Of a stretch of 64,000 nucleotides of DNA, positions 10,830-42,479 are shown piece by piece. Numbering within the stretch: the first letter of the stretch is position 1; every line of letters starts with the position of its first letter. Source of the stretch: Macrocystis pyrifera (Eukaryota; Sar; Phaeophyceae; Laminariales; Laminariaceae); the NCBI GenBank assembly GCA_031763025.1, contig JASSKH010000001.1, positions 23,933,840-23,997,839 on the forward strand, in the 5' to 3' direction. Below the pieces are notes generated by a model. That model made no database searches. It worked only from the letters and a program-made list of their open reading frames with translations, and was not told where the DNA came from. Made by a program: the position numbers and the translations under genes.

Positions 10830-12800
10830 TGTTTTGCAAAAGGTGGCTACTTAAAGTTATGCCGGAGTATTTACTTTTTCGTCAGTTGCATCAGTTATGG
10901 GACGCATACTGGAACATGGATCTTTTATCAGTTGCATAATTTCCTTATACCGGAAGACCAACTCCCTGCACCAGTTGCATCAGTTGTGGGACGCATACCG
11001 GAACATGGCCTAAATCTCCCTTCACCAGTTCCATCACTTGTCAACAGTCGCGCCGGAAAATTAAATTCCGCACCAGTTGCATCAATTACATGGGGCTTAT
11101 ATCGGAACATGACCTTCCTCCACCAGTTGCGTCAGTTAGTTATACCGGAACATGGGCCTTCCTTCACCAGTCCCATCGGTCAGTAACGCCGGAACATGGC
11201 CTTCCTCCTGCACCAGTTGCATCAGCTAGGGGACGCATACCGGAACATGGCCTTCCTTCAGTTGCATCAGTTAGTTAAATCGGAACATTACTTCCTGGAA
11301 GCGTTGCATCCGAAAAGGAGGGGCTCATACCGAAACATGTGAACTTCCTCCGTCAGTTGCTTCGGTTAGTTAAACGGGAATATCCTTCACCAGATGCATC
11401 AGACAGAGATGCCGCAACACCAACTTCCTCCGGCAGTTGCATCGGTTAGTTGTACCGCAACATCAACTTCCTTCGCCAGTTGCATCGGTTAGTTGTACCG
11501 CAACACCAACTTCATTCGTCAGTTGCATCATCAGTAAGATAGACCGCAACACCAACTTCCTTCGCCATTTGCATCATCTGTAAGGTATACCGCAACACCA
11601 ACTTTCTTCGTCAGTGGCATCAATTAGTTGTGCCGAAACCCAACTTCCTTCGCCAGTTGGTTAGTTGTGCCGCAACACAAACTTCCTTCGCCAGTTGCAT
11701 CGGTTGGTTGTACCGCAATACCAAGTTCCTTAGTCAGTTGCATCGGTTAGTTGTACCGCAAAACCAACTCCTCCGGCAGTTGCATCATCAGTAAGTTAGA
11801 CCGCAACACCAACTTTCTTCGCCATTTGCATCATATGTAAGGTATACCGCAACACCAACTTCCTCCGTCAGTTGCATCATCGTAAATTAGACCGCAACAC
11901 CAACTTCCTTCGCCATTTGCATCATCTGTAAGGTATACCGCAACACCAACTTTCTTCGTCAGTTGCATCAATTAGTTGTGCCGCAACCCCAACTTCCTTT
12001 GCCAGTTGGTTAGTTGTACCGCAACACCAACTTCCTTCGTCAGTTGCATCATCAGTAAGTTAGACCGCAACACCAACTTTCTTCGCCAGTTGCATCGGTT
12101 AGTTGTACGGCAACACCAACTTTCTTCGTCAGTTGCACCAACTAGTTGTACCGTAACCCCAACTTCCTTCGCCAGTTGGTTAGTTGTACCGCAACACAAA
12201 CTTCCTTCGCCAGTTGCATCGGTTAGTTGTACCGCAACACCAACTTCCTTCGCCAGTCGCATCGGAGTTGTACCGCAACACCAACTTCCTTCGTCAGTTG
12301 CATCATCAGTAAGTTTTACCGCAACACCGACTTCCTTCACCAGTTGCATCATCTGTAAGGTATACCGTAACACCAACTTTCTTTTTCAGTTGCACCAACT
12401 AGTTGTACCGTAACCCCAACTTCCTTCGCCAGTTGCACCATCAGTAAGCTATACCGCAACACCAACTTTCCTTCGCCGGTTGCATCAGTTAGTTGCACCG
12501 CAACGCCAACTTATTTCGCCAGCGGCACCAACAGTAAGTTATACCGGAACATGTCCTTCCTTCACCAGATGCATCAGTTCTATGGGATACATAACATATA
12601 GGAACATGGCCCGCCTTCACCAGTTGCATCGGCTAGATCATTTCCCTTCTCCAGTTGCATCAGTCACACCAACCGTTTTCACCCATCGCATCAACGGGAC
12701 CAACTTCCTTCACCAGTTGCATCGATCAGACCGATTTCTATACACCAGCTACACGCATATCATGTTTATGCCGAAAAAGTAAGTAGACCAACTCCCTTCA
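10830..12800. repeat. About 43-bp satellite array, roughly 1.9 kb
   Basis: The dominant unit reads CCGCAACACCAACTTCCTTC, then GYCAGTTGCATC, then GGTTAGTTGTA, with a longer variant ending ATCAGTAAGTTAGA. Units at the left edge carry CCGGAACATGG instead of CCGCAACACC. About 40 diverged copies are present. Open frames in it on both strands are products of the repeat. Confidence 0.9.
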
Positions 12801-13300
12801 TCAGTCGCATCAGAAAGTCACACTAGCAGTTAAGTACCGCTGTGTACCCGAAAAAAAAAAAAAAAAACGCAACATTCACCAGTTACACCAAGTCAGTCAA
12901 TAAAACATCATCAATCGCTATAAACGGAACAATGGCCGCCTTTCGCCCGCCAGCCCCTCCCTCTCCGCCGCAAAGGAAAAAGAAACATGTTCCTTCCATA
13001 GCAAGTGTACGTACGTATGCGAAGTAAATATACCTGACGGTGCGAACACCCAGCATGTTTAGATACCCGGTACCCACAGCAGTACGCCCTGGCGGCGGCT
13101 ATCAGGACAGACTCACTGACCCCACTCATCCCTCCCACCCACCCACCAACCCACCCACCTCCTCTCCGCCCGGCCATCTTCGTGACACACGCCCCGCGAC
13201 AATACTCGATGGTGCTAGCTTCTATTACTCGTTTTGAGCCCTACTGTTCAATAAGACCCGGTGCTAGATTCTACAGTACGTAGTGTCATCCCCTGCTTGC
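12800..13300. other. Unassigned spacer
   Basis: This contains an A16 run near 12850, a C/T-rich stretch at 13110-13180 and no convincing exon. A short Pro/Ser-rich frame at 12930-13026 has no splice partner that I can see. Confidence 0.5.
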
Positions 13301-13425
13301 AGAGGTGGGGTAGGGTAGGGTAGGGTAGGGTAGGGTAGGGGGTAGGGTAGGGTAGGATAGGATAGGGTAGGGTAGGGTAGGGTAGGTTAGGGTAAGGTAG
13401 GGTATAGGGTAAAAGATAGGGCAAG
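13301..13425. repeat. (GGGTA)n telomere-like pentamer array
   Basis: About 24 units of TAGGG/GGGTA, with a few GGATA, GGTTAGGG and GGTAAGG variants, form an uninterrupted block. The unit is a pentamer, not the hexamer TTAGGG. It is followed by G-rich DNA (13441-13468) and by CAT/CAC trinucleotide DNA (13500-13630). Confidence 0.85.
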
Positions 13426-13833
13426 GTGGAGTAGGGCATGGTAGGGAGATGGGGGGGGGGGGGGGGGCGAAAACGAAAACAAAACTGTTGCACCACCGTC
13501 ATCATTGATTATGAAGATCGTCAACACTATCACCACCAGCATCGCCACCACCACTGACATCATCACGATCAATCATGACCATCGTCATCACCACCAACAC
13601 CATCACCGTCATCGTCATCATTGCTATCATCCCCCTCGCCGTCACATGCCCCTGCCTCTAAAGGGGCTCCAAAAGTAGACGAGACGGCGGGAAAAGGCGA
13701 CCTTAATCCTTACAAAATTGGGAAAAAAAAAGAAAAAACTGGTGGAAAACACTACCTGGTACCTAATTTCACTCGAGTATACCTGACCCCCCCCCCCCCC
13801 ACCCCCAAAATGAGTGCACCCCTCTCCCCGGTA

Positions 13834-14138
13834 CCCACGAGGCAGTTACATAGCACCACCATTGCTATCTTTCGAATTGGCCACACCGGAAAATAAATGA
13901 ACTCATTGATGCTGTCATCCATATGCAAGAAAATCCGCCTAAAAAGCGGTTCTTAGTAGGATGCAGCTCACCCGTCATGCGACTCGCCCAACACCTCACG
14001 GCGCTTCGCGTTTGGTGCAAGCAATGTCTGCCTGGTCGGTAAAAAACCCGACATGCTCCGTCCCGGCATTGTAGGGATGCGAAGGCCTATGATCATACGA
14101 CTACAACCACGCATGACGTGAGTACCCCCCCCCCCCCC
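13834..14138 (+). mobile_element. Full-length SINE with poly(C) tail
   Basis: This is one of three near-complete copies of about 300 bases. Landmarks in order: CCCACGAGGCAGTTACAT, TTGATGCTGTCATCCATATG, CAAGAAAATCCGCC, GCGGTTCTTAGTAGGATGCA, GACTCGCCCAACACCTCACG, TGTCTGCCTGGTCGGT, CCGTCCCGGCATTGTAGGGA, the tail GACTACAACCACGCATGACG, then TGAGTAC and C14. I cannot identify the head with a tRNA or 5S promoter by eye. Confidence 0.85.
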
Positions 14139-14149
14139 TGTTTGCCTAG

Positions 14150-14800
14150 AAGAAAGCCTTTCGGCTTCTAGAACAAAGCCCGTCCGCTCCGAAAGAAAAC
14201 AATCGTGTCTCGTTCCGAAAGAAATTTCTTCTCTGGTCGAGAACAAACTTTTGTCTGTGTACAAGAAAATGTGTCTGATCAGAAGAAACTCCTGTGTCTG
14301 CGTAGAAAAAACCTACCCGCCCAGAAGAAAATAACACCTGCTCAGAAGAAAATTCTTGTCATGCTCAGAGAGAACACGTATCTGCTCAGAAGAAAATTCT
14401 GTCTTCTCAAAAGAAAATTCTTCGTCTGCTTGAAGAAGTATCCGTCTTTATTGTCTGTTTACGTAGAAGAAAAAAGTGTTCGAAAAAAAATGATTGCCTA
14501 GAAGAAAGCAAAAATCGGTCAGAAGAAAATTCTCGTCTGCTCGGAAGGAAATTATTTTCCTTGTCAAAGGAGGCTGTTGGTCTTCCTAGAAGCAAGAAAA
14601 CTCTAGTCCAATTCTGCTTTCCAAGAAGAAGGAAAATTCTTGTCTGCTTGCAAAGAAGAAAGAAAGTTATGTCAGGAAAATTCTAGTCTGCTCACGGCAA
14701 AGACGTCAAAAAATTCTGTTAGGAAAATTCCAGTCTGCTTACGAAGAAGAAAAGAAACTTCTTGCCTGCTGTTAGAATAGAAGACACTTTATTGTCTCTG
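14150..14800. repeat. Degenerate AGAAGAAAATTCT minisatellite
   Basis: Units of about 22-30 bases built on CAGAAGAAAATTCTYGTCTG recur about 25 times, with diverged joins. The array ends about 60 bases beyond the stop codon of the transporter gene, so it may lie in that gene's 3' untranslated or flanking DNA. Confidence 0.75.
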
Positions 14801-14858
14801 CTTGCTACCCCGTAAAATCGTTCTCTTGAGCTGTTTGTAGCAAAACGTTAGTCTTCTC

Positions 14859-35595
<20,737 letters not shown>

Positions 35596-35699
35596 CGTGG
35601 CGTTGATGTCGCGGCAGAGCAAGGATTCAGAGGTTGCCTGCTGCTGGTGTGTTGGCGCTGCCTTTCGCCGCAGTCCCGAAATGGAAGTAAGGCCGCACC

Positions 35700-36054
35700 A
35701 AAACTAACACATTTTGTATGCATATGATTGGCTTAGATTACCCGGCGCGTGAGTTCCAAATCCCGAAAAGATAAAACGCGGCGGAATCTCGGCGTACATG
35801 GGCGTCGGGGCGTCGAGCTTCGAGCGTTGAGCGCTAGTAGTTGAGCGTCGCGGGAGTGGGGTGTCGAACGCCTGCAATATATTACGGGTAGCTTACTGTG
35901 ACCGTCCCAGTAGTGGGTGGTGCTGGACGGAATCTACATGGCTAGGTGTTGCTGATGATACGCAACACATGACCAAGCTGGTGTAGTCAAAAGATCTCGT
36001 TCCTCCGCACACGCCCTGCGTCGCTCGCAGGAATTGCCCAGGGTTCTACACTAT
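35700..36054. other. Upstream flank of the transporter
   Basis: About 100-460 bases upstream of the proposed transporter start. No clear TATA box or other motif can be supported. A short CGTCGAGC/GAGCGTTGAGCG repeat lies at 35812-35850. Confidence 0.4.
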
Positions 36055-36450
36055 TTCACCTTGTCGTGGGCATGCCGTGGCATTGCCATGGTACCGTCCA
36101 TGGCATACCATGGTATCACCACGGCATCCCATGGTGTCGCATAAGATTCCATGGCACGCCGTCGGGGCTGCCATGACATGCCATGCGTAGCACCATGGCA
36201 ACCCCCGCGGCCACCGCCACGGCACTCCGTGGCAACCCCACGGCATATCATGGCAACCCCCACGGCACCCCAATGTCCACGGCACCTAGGTCAGGGTTGG
36301 GGTTAGGGTTAGGGATAGGGATAGGGTTAGGGTTAGGGTCCCATGGTATGCCGTGGAAGCCCGTGGAAGAATCCGTGGTATGCCGTGGAAGATGCCGTGG
36401 AAGGTTTTGCCGCAGGTGGTGCTACGGCATGCCACGGCATGTCGCGAACA
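36055..36450. repeat. CCATGG/CCGTGG palindrome-rich region
   Basis: More than 30 short words of the type CCATGG, CCGTGG, GGCATGCC and CCACGGCA alternate on both sides of a telomere-like tract. The region could fold into many local hairpins. His/Gly/Arg frames across it are products of the repeat. Confidence 0.75.
36292..36340 (+). repeat. Interstitial (TTAGGG)n-like tract
   Basis: GGTTGGGGTTAGGGTTAGGG, then ATAGGGATAGGGTTAGGGTT and AGGGT: about seven hexamer units with two ATAGGG variants. It differs from the GGGTA pentamers at 13301. Confidence 0.8.
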
Positions 36451-38160
36451 AAGACAATAATGTACATACCTATTGCCACAACAACAGGTAGACAACAACA
36501 GATTGGTATGTATGGCAGATTCTCTACGGCAGCAAGCAGCACATGATAGACGGTAATAGGTTTAGTCTCACCTTACCTATAGCCTCGCCGCGTTCGTTCT
36601 GTGGTTGTTGTGTGCGCATCACTCGTACCTATTGCCACAGCAGTATCTACTATTATTTCCGGGGGGCATCGTAAATAGTAGTATTAATAGTGATCAGAAC
36701 TCACGATGGACCTAAAAACCACATGGTTCTGTTATCGTTCGTACGCGTGCGATGTGAGAGTACAGAGCACCACCACCACAGACTGTAGTACTATAGCACT
36801 GCGTGCACTACCGCACCACTACGAGTGAGTGCGAGTGCGCACACTAAGAACTGAGCGCTGCTGCACCAGTAATACTACTAACCTATGCAACCTGTATGTA
36901 CGTATAAGCAGTGATGTGGCACTGCTGTCTAACTTAATTGCTGTGTGTGTTATTTGACGTTGCTTATTGCCGTTTTTGTGTCGTCGTCGGTGAAATACAG
37001 TTTCCGGACGAAAACGCCCGTCCGTGTGTCCAGGGTGTGTCATGAAAAAGGACATGATCATGAAGTATTATATTACGGATTGCGATTGGCGTTTGTGCCA
37101 GTGCGTAGCTGATGTGTACGTCGAGACACGATTGCCGATGGTCGGTCAATACACAGTCGATGTTCGAGGCAAGCAAGTAGTCACTGTCAGGTGACGTGTA
37201 CGGGAAGCTTCAAATATATGAGTTCCAAGGATAATCAGTTGTACATGGTGTACCTACCCAATGAAATCCAAGGAGTGACCCCAACACATACAGGACAACA
37301 AAATAACCGAACATGGAATCGTTCGGTTATACTGTAACACCTACTTGTGTGAGATGGGTGTGTACCTAAACTATGATTTTGCTACAGGAGTACCTGGTAG
37401 CCCTGCGATATGCAGCAGCGACTAGATGATGCTGACTACTGCTGTAATAAATATCATCCCTAATACGACCCCTCGATGCGTTAACGCATCGAATTGAACT
37501 GAATTTTGACATTCAACTCTATAACAATGTACTCGTTACCTCTGCGTTACATGGCATATTTCCAAAAATGCATACAACAAGGTGACAATTGCTGTGGAGA
37601 AAGTATTCGACATTAACTACTGAGAGCTAACTCATTCTGCTACAGTACCCGGGGGGTTACACAAAATAAGTAGATGTAAAGTATCCAGCTCTGCTACTAT
37701 ACGCGTTTATGCGCATCTTATCCAAGCTTAGCTATAAGTCCACAATACTAGAACCCTCAAACGTGAACAACGTTACAGTCAGTTAAAAGTGTGTAATAGT
37801 CTAAAATAGTGAATTTGTTCATCATTCAGTAACAAGAATAGGAGTGAACAAACTAATAACGTTCCTGCCGCCCACAAAACAAAGAAAGGAACATGATACT
37901 GCCACCTTAAAGCTGTACCAAGACATACTGTTATCAGAGAGACATCCTCCTCGTGTGTGCTAATCTCCCTTTTGGACTCATCCAGGTGGCGGGTTCTCCT
38001 GCCATACATCCTGAAGTTCCGGAGATGACGTGGTCAGATTTGCTTTTCAGCTACACAATCGAAACTAATAATTCGACTTGGTTACAATGCACCTTTACGT
38101 GGTACTGACTGCGATATATCGTAATCTTGCTCAATACCAGCCATTACTGCACTGCAGGGA
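36450..38160. other. Unassigned intergenic DNA
   Basis: AT-richer DNA with scattered stops in all frames. Short TACCTGGTA / ACGTACG words occur. No gene, RNA gene or mobile element can be supported. Confidence 0.5.
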
Positions 38161-38513
38161 AGATGGACGGGATACGCTAGAGGGTTCAGGACGGCAGCAA
38201 TGAACGCAAGAATAAACTCCAGTGATCAGTTCGTTGACCAAGGAATAGACTTTCTATCCGCCCCGGACAATTTTGAACATGCGACAACCTACAGCTTCGG
38301 TAAGGGAGATTATACAGTTCACGCTTCCAGTTGTTTGATCTTGTTGGTGCGGACGTCGGTGGTCTTCTGGCGCGCTTGGTCCGTTATCAGTTGCTTAGGA
38401 TTTAAGGCTCAACTTATGTTGAAGTTGGAGAGGTCGGTATTTTCCTTTCCCTCAAAACTGATTGTCGTCTCAGCTCTGCCTCCACAGTTAATTAAGCAGT
38501 CAGTATCAGCTTC

Positions 38514-39131
38514 TTGGTCCCGATGTTGATGGGCTCTCCGTCCAGCAAGAAGAGGAAACCTGAGATTGGCTTGCGGGTGTACTCGAAGGCCGTAGTCGCC
38601 AGTGGCTCTTGGTCGCCCTGTGTCGATGGCGCAGATCCTGTTCCGGGGTTTGCCCGTGGTCGTCCTTCCGCTATCGTGGGCGTGTGGGCCTCCTTCAGCC
38701 GACGGTTGGTCTCTGTGTTCTCTGTCTTGGGCTCGGCTCATGTGGAGGCGCGAGTTAGACACAGCTCTCGAACGGCTGACACGACCCCTGGTGAAGCAGG
38801 TGGTGATGTCTCAGCTGATGCTCCGGTGATGCCCGATGATGATCCAGCTGATGATCCGGTGATGCCAGATGATAATGATCCCGCTGATGATCCAGTGATG
38901 CCAGATGGTGATGATCCAGCTGATGATCAGGTGATCCCAGATTATGTTGATCCAGTGATCCCAGACGTTGATGGTCCGCTGATCCCAGACGCTGCTTCTC
39001 CGATGATCCCAGATGACGATCCAGCTGATGATCCGGTGACGCCAAATGATGATGATCCAGCTGATGATCCGGTGATGCCAGATGATGATGATGATTCAGC
39101 TGATGATCCGGTGATCCCAGATGTTTGTTGA
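38514..39131 (+). CDS. Acidic D-D-P repeat ORF (possible secreted protein, frame broken)
   Basis: From about 38690 the frame has a hydrophobic stretch (R-L-V-S-V-F-S-V-L-G-S-A) and T-P-G-E-A-G-G-D-V. Over a dozen Asp/Pro units follow (D-D-P-A-D-D-P-V-M-P-D, V-I-P-D-V) to a stop at 39129. One base shift at about 39126 would continue the same repeat (V-D-A-P-I-I-S-D-T-D-A-P) to about 39195, so the ORF is frameshifted or spliced. It is weakly like the next ORF in layout. The minus strand is also open here because of the repeat. Low confidence. Confidence 0.35.
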   Translation: MVPMLMGSPSSKKRKPEIGLRVYSKAVVASGSWSPCVDGADPVPGFARGRPSAIVGVWASFSRRLVSVFSVLGSAHVEARVRHSSRTADTTPGEAGGDVSADAPVMPDDDPADDPVMPDDNDPADDPVMPDGDDPADDQVIPDYVDPVIPDVDGPLIPDAASPMIPDDDPADDPVTPNDDDPADDPVMPDDDDDSADDPVIPDVC

Positions 39132-39353
39132 TGCTCCGATTATCTCAGATACCGATGCTCCGATGGCCCCAGATGTTGATGACCCGATGATCCCGGGAAA
39201 GCTGCTCCGGGGAATAAATGGCGTCGTAGTGTTATGGCGGGGATTTTGATCGCCCAGTTTTCCTCCTCCGAGATCCGAAATGGGTCTCTATGGGTGTAGG
39301 CGAAATCCACACACGTGATCGGGGGGTCTTCCCCCGATGCTCTCTTGGCGTGC

Positions 39354-39692
39354 ATGCCGTCGAAGGTCTCTTCGACGCTTGGATTGTGTGCCGTGCTGGC
39401 GGTCTCATGCTGCGGTGCATCCGGTGTGACTCCAGCCGAAGTGGAATATTCGACCCCGGGCGAAGCAGCAGATGCGTCACAGGGTGAAATAGATGCTCCT
39501 GATGATGATGACGACACTCCGGCTTGTTGCGGTAGTGTTCCAGTCTCTGATGATGACGTTTCGGTCCCTGATGAGGAATCTTTAGTCCTTGGTAATCACG
39601 CTCTGGCTGTTGTTGTCGATGACTTGTCCTCTTCCAGAAGGTTGCTTTTTGAAGATAGAATGAAGCAGAGCTCCGTTAGCAGGCAGCGATGA
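39354..39692 (+). CDS. Small acidic protein with signal peptide
   Basis: The ATG opens 112 codons. Residues 1-24 are a textbook signal peptide (M-P-S-K-V-S-S-T, then L-G-L-C-A-V-L-A-V-S-C-C-G-A-S-G). Then come T-P-G-E-A-A-D-A-S, an Asp run, S-D-D-D-V-S-V-P-D-E-E-S and a basic C-terminus. It could be a secreted or membrane-processed acidic protein, and it resembles the upstream ORF in T-P-G-E-A followed by acidic residues. No family is recognised. Confidence 0.4.
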   Translation: MPSKVSSTLGLCAVLAVSCCGASGVTPAEVEYSTPGEAADASQGEIDAPDDDDDTPACCGSVPVSDDDVSVPDEESLVLGNHALAVVVDDLSSSRRLLFEDRMKQSSVSRQR

Positions 39693-39872
39693 CCGGGAGA
39701 TGCTTTGCTATAGCTTCTGCTCGTGAGTCGAGAGGTTCGCGTCTGTCGAACACAATGATCTCACCCTTTTACTCCCGTGGTTAATGGAGTATACCCGTCG
39801 AACATCGACAATACAGAGGGGTCAGCCTCGCGAAGTGACGGACGCTGATTTGTTCAAGAGGGCGTCTTCAGC

Positions 39873-40650
39873 ATGCCGCCATCCAGGGGGGGTGATTGTC
39901 GCAGCACGCAGCCTCCTCGCGGAACCGCACGCACCGGGGAGCGAGGAAACGTGGGAGCGAGTGAAAGCAAGTACCCGGGGGAGGATCAGACCGCTGTCTC
40001 CGAAGCAGCAGCGGCAGCAGTGGCAGCAAGTTCTTCCGACCCGGAGGAAGGGAGTGGTCCCAAGTGGCGCCCGGAGGAAAAATTCGACCCACAGGTGGCC
40101 CTCGAGGTCATAAACTCTCGCAACGCGATATCAGGCGCAGGAAGAGATGGCTTGCGCGTTTCGCACCTGCAGTCAACTATCAAGACTGGCATTGGGCGCG
40201 AAATATTCGGGGCTGGCATTGAAGCCCTCTGGAGAAGAATTATCGACAATACTAACGCCTTTTCGCCGGAATTCTGGCAGTTTTTCCTGTAATCCAACCT
40301 CACTGCCTTGGGCGAAAAATGCCGCCCGGTCTGCGTAGGGATGACATGGAGACGCCTTCTCACAGCCGGGACCATGCGGCAATGGCGACCACGACTGGAG
40401 GAGATCAACCGTGAGGCGAGACAGTTTGGGGTCGGGGTACGAGAAGGGGTGGAGCAGGTAGCGCTACGCGCCCGGGTACAACACGAGGCAAAAAACTGGC
40501 TGATTCTCACAGACTGCTCCAACGCCTTCAACACGGTCAAACGGACGGCTGTGCTTGCAGAGGTAGCCATCTGCGCGCCTGCGCTTACACCGTTCGTGAC
40601 AAAGTGTTACGGGGAAAGAACTGCTCCCGTGTTGCTGTGGAAGTTGTGCC
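39873..40650 (+). pseudogene. RT fingers/palm of retroelement copy 1
   Basis: Shifted frames give S-G-A-G-R-D-G-L-R-V-S-H-L-Q-S, C-R-P-V-C-V-G-M-T-W-R-R and I-L-T-D-C-S-N-A-F-N-T-V-K-R (RT motif A with its Asp). After A-P-V-L-L the frame jumps to F-L-Q-R-E-L. About 85 residues that in copy 2 include G-V-Q-Q-G-D-P-I-G-P and the catalytic Y-M-D-D are absent, so this copy cannot encode a working RT. Confidence 0.8.
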
Positions 40651-40710
40651 TTTCCTACAGCGTGAGCTGCCCAACATTGGCATTGCAATCAATCCGAGCA
40701 AACGGTTGCC

Positions 40711-42478
40711 TTGCCCCCGAAGAGGCACGTATCTACGCCCGAACAAATCGCCCTTCTTGAAGGTATTGGCGTCCGCATCGCGGAACGGGGTGGAGTAAAG
40801 GTGGTTGGGGTTCCCGTCGGTACCGACGGATACGCGATGGAGAGCGCAATGGAGATAGTCCAAAACGGGGGAGCGGAACAACTCGCGCGGATTCTACCGC
40901 GCATGCCAGACAAGCAAGCAGCCAACCTGATCGCCACCGGCTCTATGGTGCAACGGACCGCCTATATAGGAAGAGTGATGGACCCGGAAATGTCCCTGCC
41001 CCCATGCCTAAAAACAGATGGCTACGCGATGTGGATGCTGGAGAAATTGCTTGATCTCTCGGGGACAGCAGAAGAAACGTCGTTCTTCGAGAATGGGTGC
41101 CCAACAAATCAGTTGGTCTTGCAGCCCTACCAACAGGCACAAGCAAGACTGACCACGGGGGCCGGAGGGTTTGGACTGGCGTCGGCTGAAGCTCAAAGGA
41201 TGTCAGCGTCCGTCGGAAGCTTGGTGGCGACGGTGCCGGAGGTGCTTGCTGACCTGTCCGGCGCTAAAGGGACAAAGTTCGGAGAGAGCTCCCCGATTCA
41301 GACCTCGTCCGGCGCATTTGGAACAGCATCAGGGACCTCCGCGATGTGCATGGGGTTTCAGAAGAAACCATGACGATATCGTGCCGGAAAGCTGGCGGGA
41401 AAGAGCATTTCGAGGAGGAGAGCAAGAGGCTTCAGGGTTGTCTGTTGCGGAAGTGCTGCCGGCACACGATGTCGAATATATCAGCTCCAGCAAAGCGCGG
41501 CATAAACTGGGCAAGCTGGTCAACCGAGTCCGTTATGAGAGATACGTTGCTTTACTGGACTAGCTCCCCGTCGAGACCACGACCCAGCGAGGCATGGGTA
41601 ACCCACAAGAAGAGAAATAGTCGAGGGGTCTGGCCAAGGCCCGCCAACAGAGCCAATCGGGACCAGGGGCTACTGCATTCCTTAGGGTGAGACCTGTCGA
41701 CTCGGCCAGAGTCATCCTACCGTCAGAGTTCGTGGCTGCGGGACGGTGGTTTCTGGGGATTGAGGAGTTCCTGGCGGCAAGGTGCCCCTGCTGCGGTGCA
41801 GCGGAGGCTAATACGCGACATGCACGATTATGTCATCGATCGGGCGCGCAAGTAAACCAACACCAGCCTCTGGTGCACGCGCTCTCTCGCACCTTTAAGA
41901 GGATGTCCATCCGCCACCAAATGGAAAGCGGAGCCCCCTTCCACGCAAACAGGGATCTCCTCATGAACATCGTCATCGAGGCAGGAGGACTCCGAGATGC
42001 TGCGGTATCAGAGTATCGCCATAAAGCGATACTCCTCGACGTCACATATGCGGACCCACAAGCGGGGATCCACATGAGGGCAGGCAGCGCTAACCGAGAC
42101 GGATCAGCTGCTTCCACTTCTGAGGCGCGCAAGCGCAGTCACTACGTTCTTCCGGGACAGGTGTCTTTCGACGAGCGCAGCTACAAACTCGCCACCCTCA
42201 CGGTGGAAAGCTTTGGGCGCCTCGGAAAGGACGGCAGCGATCTAATTGATCAGCTGGCGGCAAGTATAGTCGGAGGGGCAGACGGATCGTCCCTGGCGCG
42301 GAAAAGTGTCTGCAAAGAACACCTCTTCCACATCATCTCGGTGACCACACAGGTAGCGATTTCGCGCCGAGTACACATGTATAAGTTAGCCCTGAGGGAC
42401 CGCCAGGCCGCTAGGGGAAGGGAGGAAGAAGCCGGAGGAATGCGGCCTATGACCTGGGGATGGAACGTTGAGGAATAG
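40711..42478 (+). pseudogene. C-terminal half of retroelement copy 1: CCHC and endonuclease-like domain
   Basis: Frames at 40711-41373, 41346-41690 and 41687-42478 are collinear with copy 2. The last (263 codons) holds C-P-C-C-x8-H-x3-C, then R-D-L-L-M-N-I-V, then I-L-L-D-V-T-Y-A-D-P, fitting a PD-(D/E)xK-type endonuclease core. S-F-D-E-R-S-Y-K and V-E-S-F-G-R-L-G follow. The 3' frame is long and intact, unlike the RT part. Confidence 0.75.
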
Positions 42479-42479
42479 G

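Larger units (their letters stand above)
39784..42478 (+). mobile_element. Non-LTR retroelement with RT and restriction-like endonuclease (defective copy 1)
   Basis: The order is linker, RT, linker, CCHC knuckle, endonuclease-like domain, as in R2/NeSL/Hero-type elements. The RING-like N-terminal module seen in copy 2 is missing, several frameshifts are present, and the RT core has an internal deletion. No flanking duplication was found by eye. The last codons end at 42478. Confidence 0.8.

Noticed and set aside
10830-12800. CRISPR-like array
   Set aside because: Units are diverged tandem copies without unique spacers, in a eukaryotic context. The same applies to the other minisatellites.
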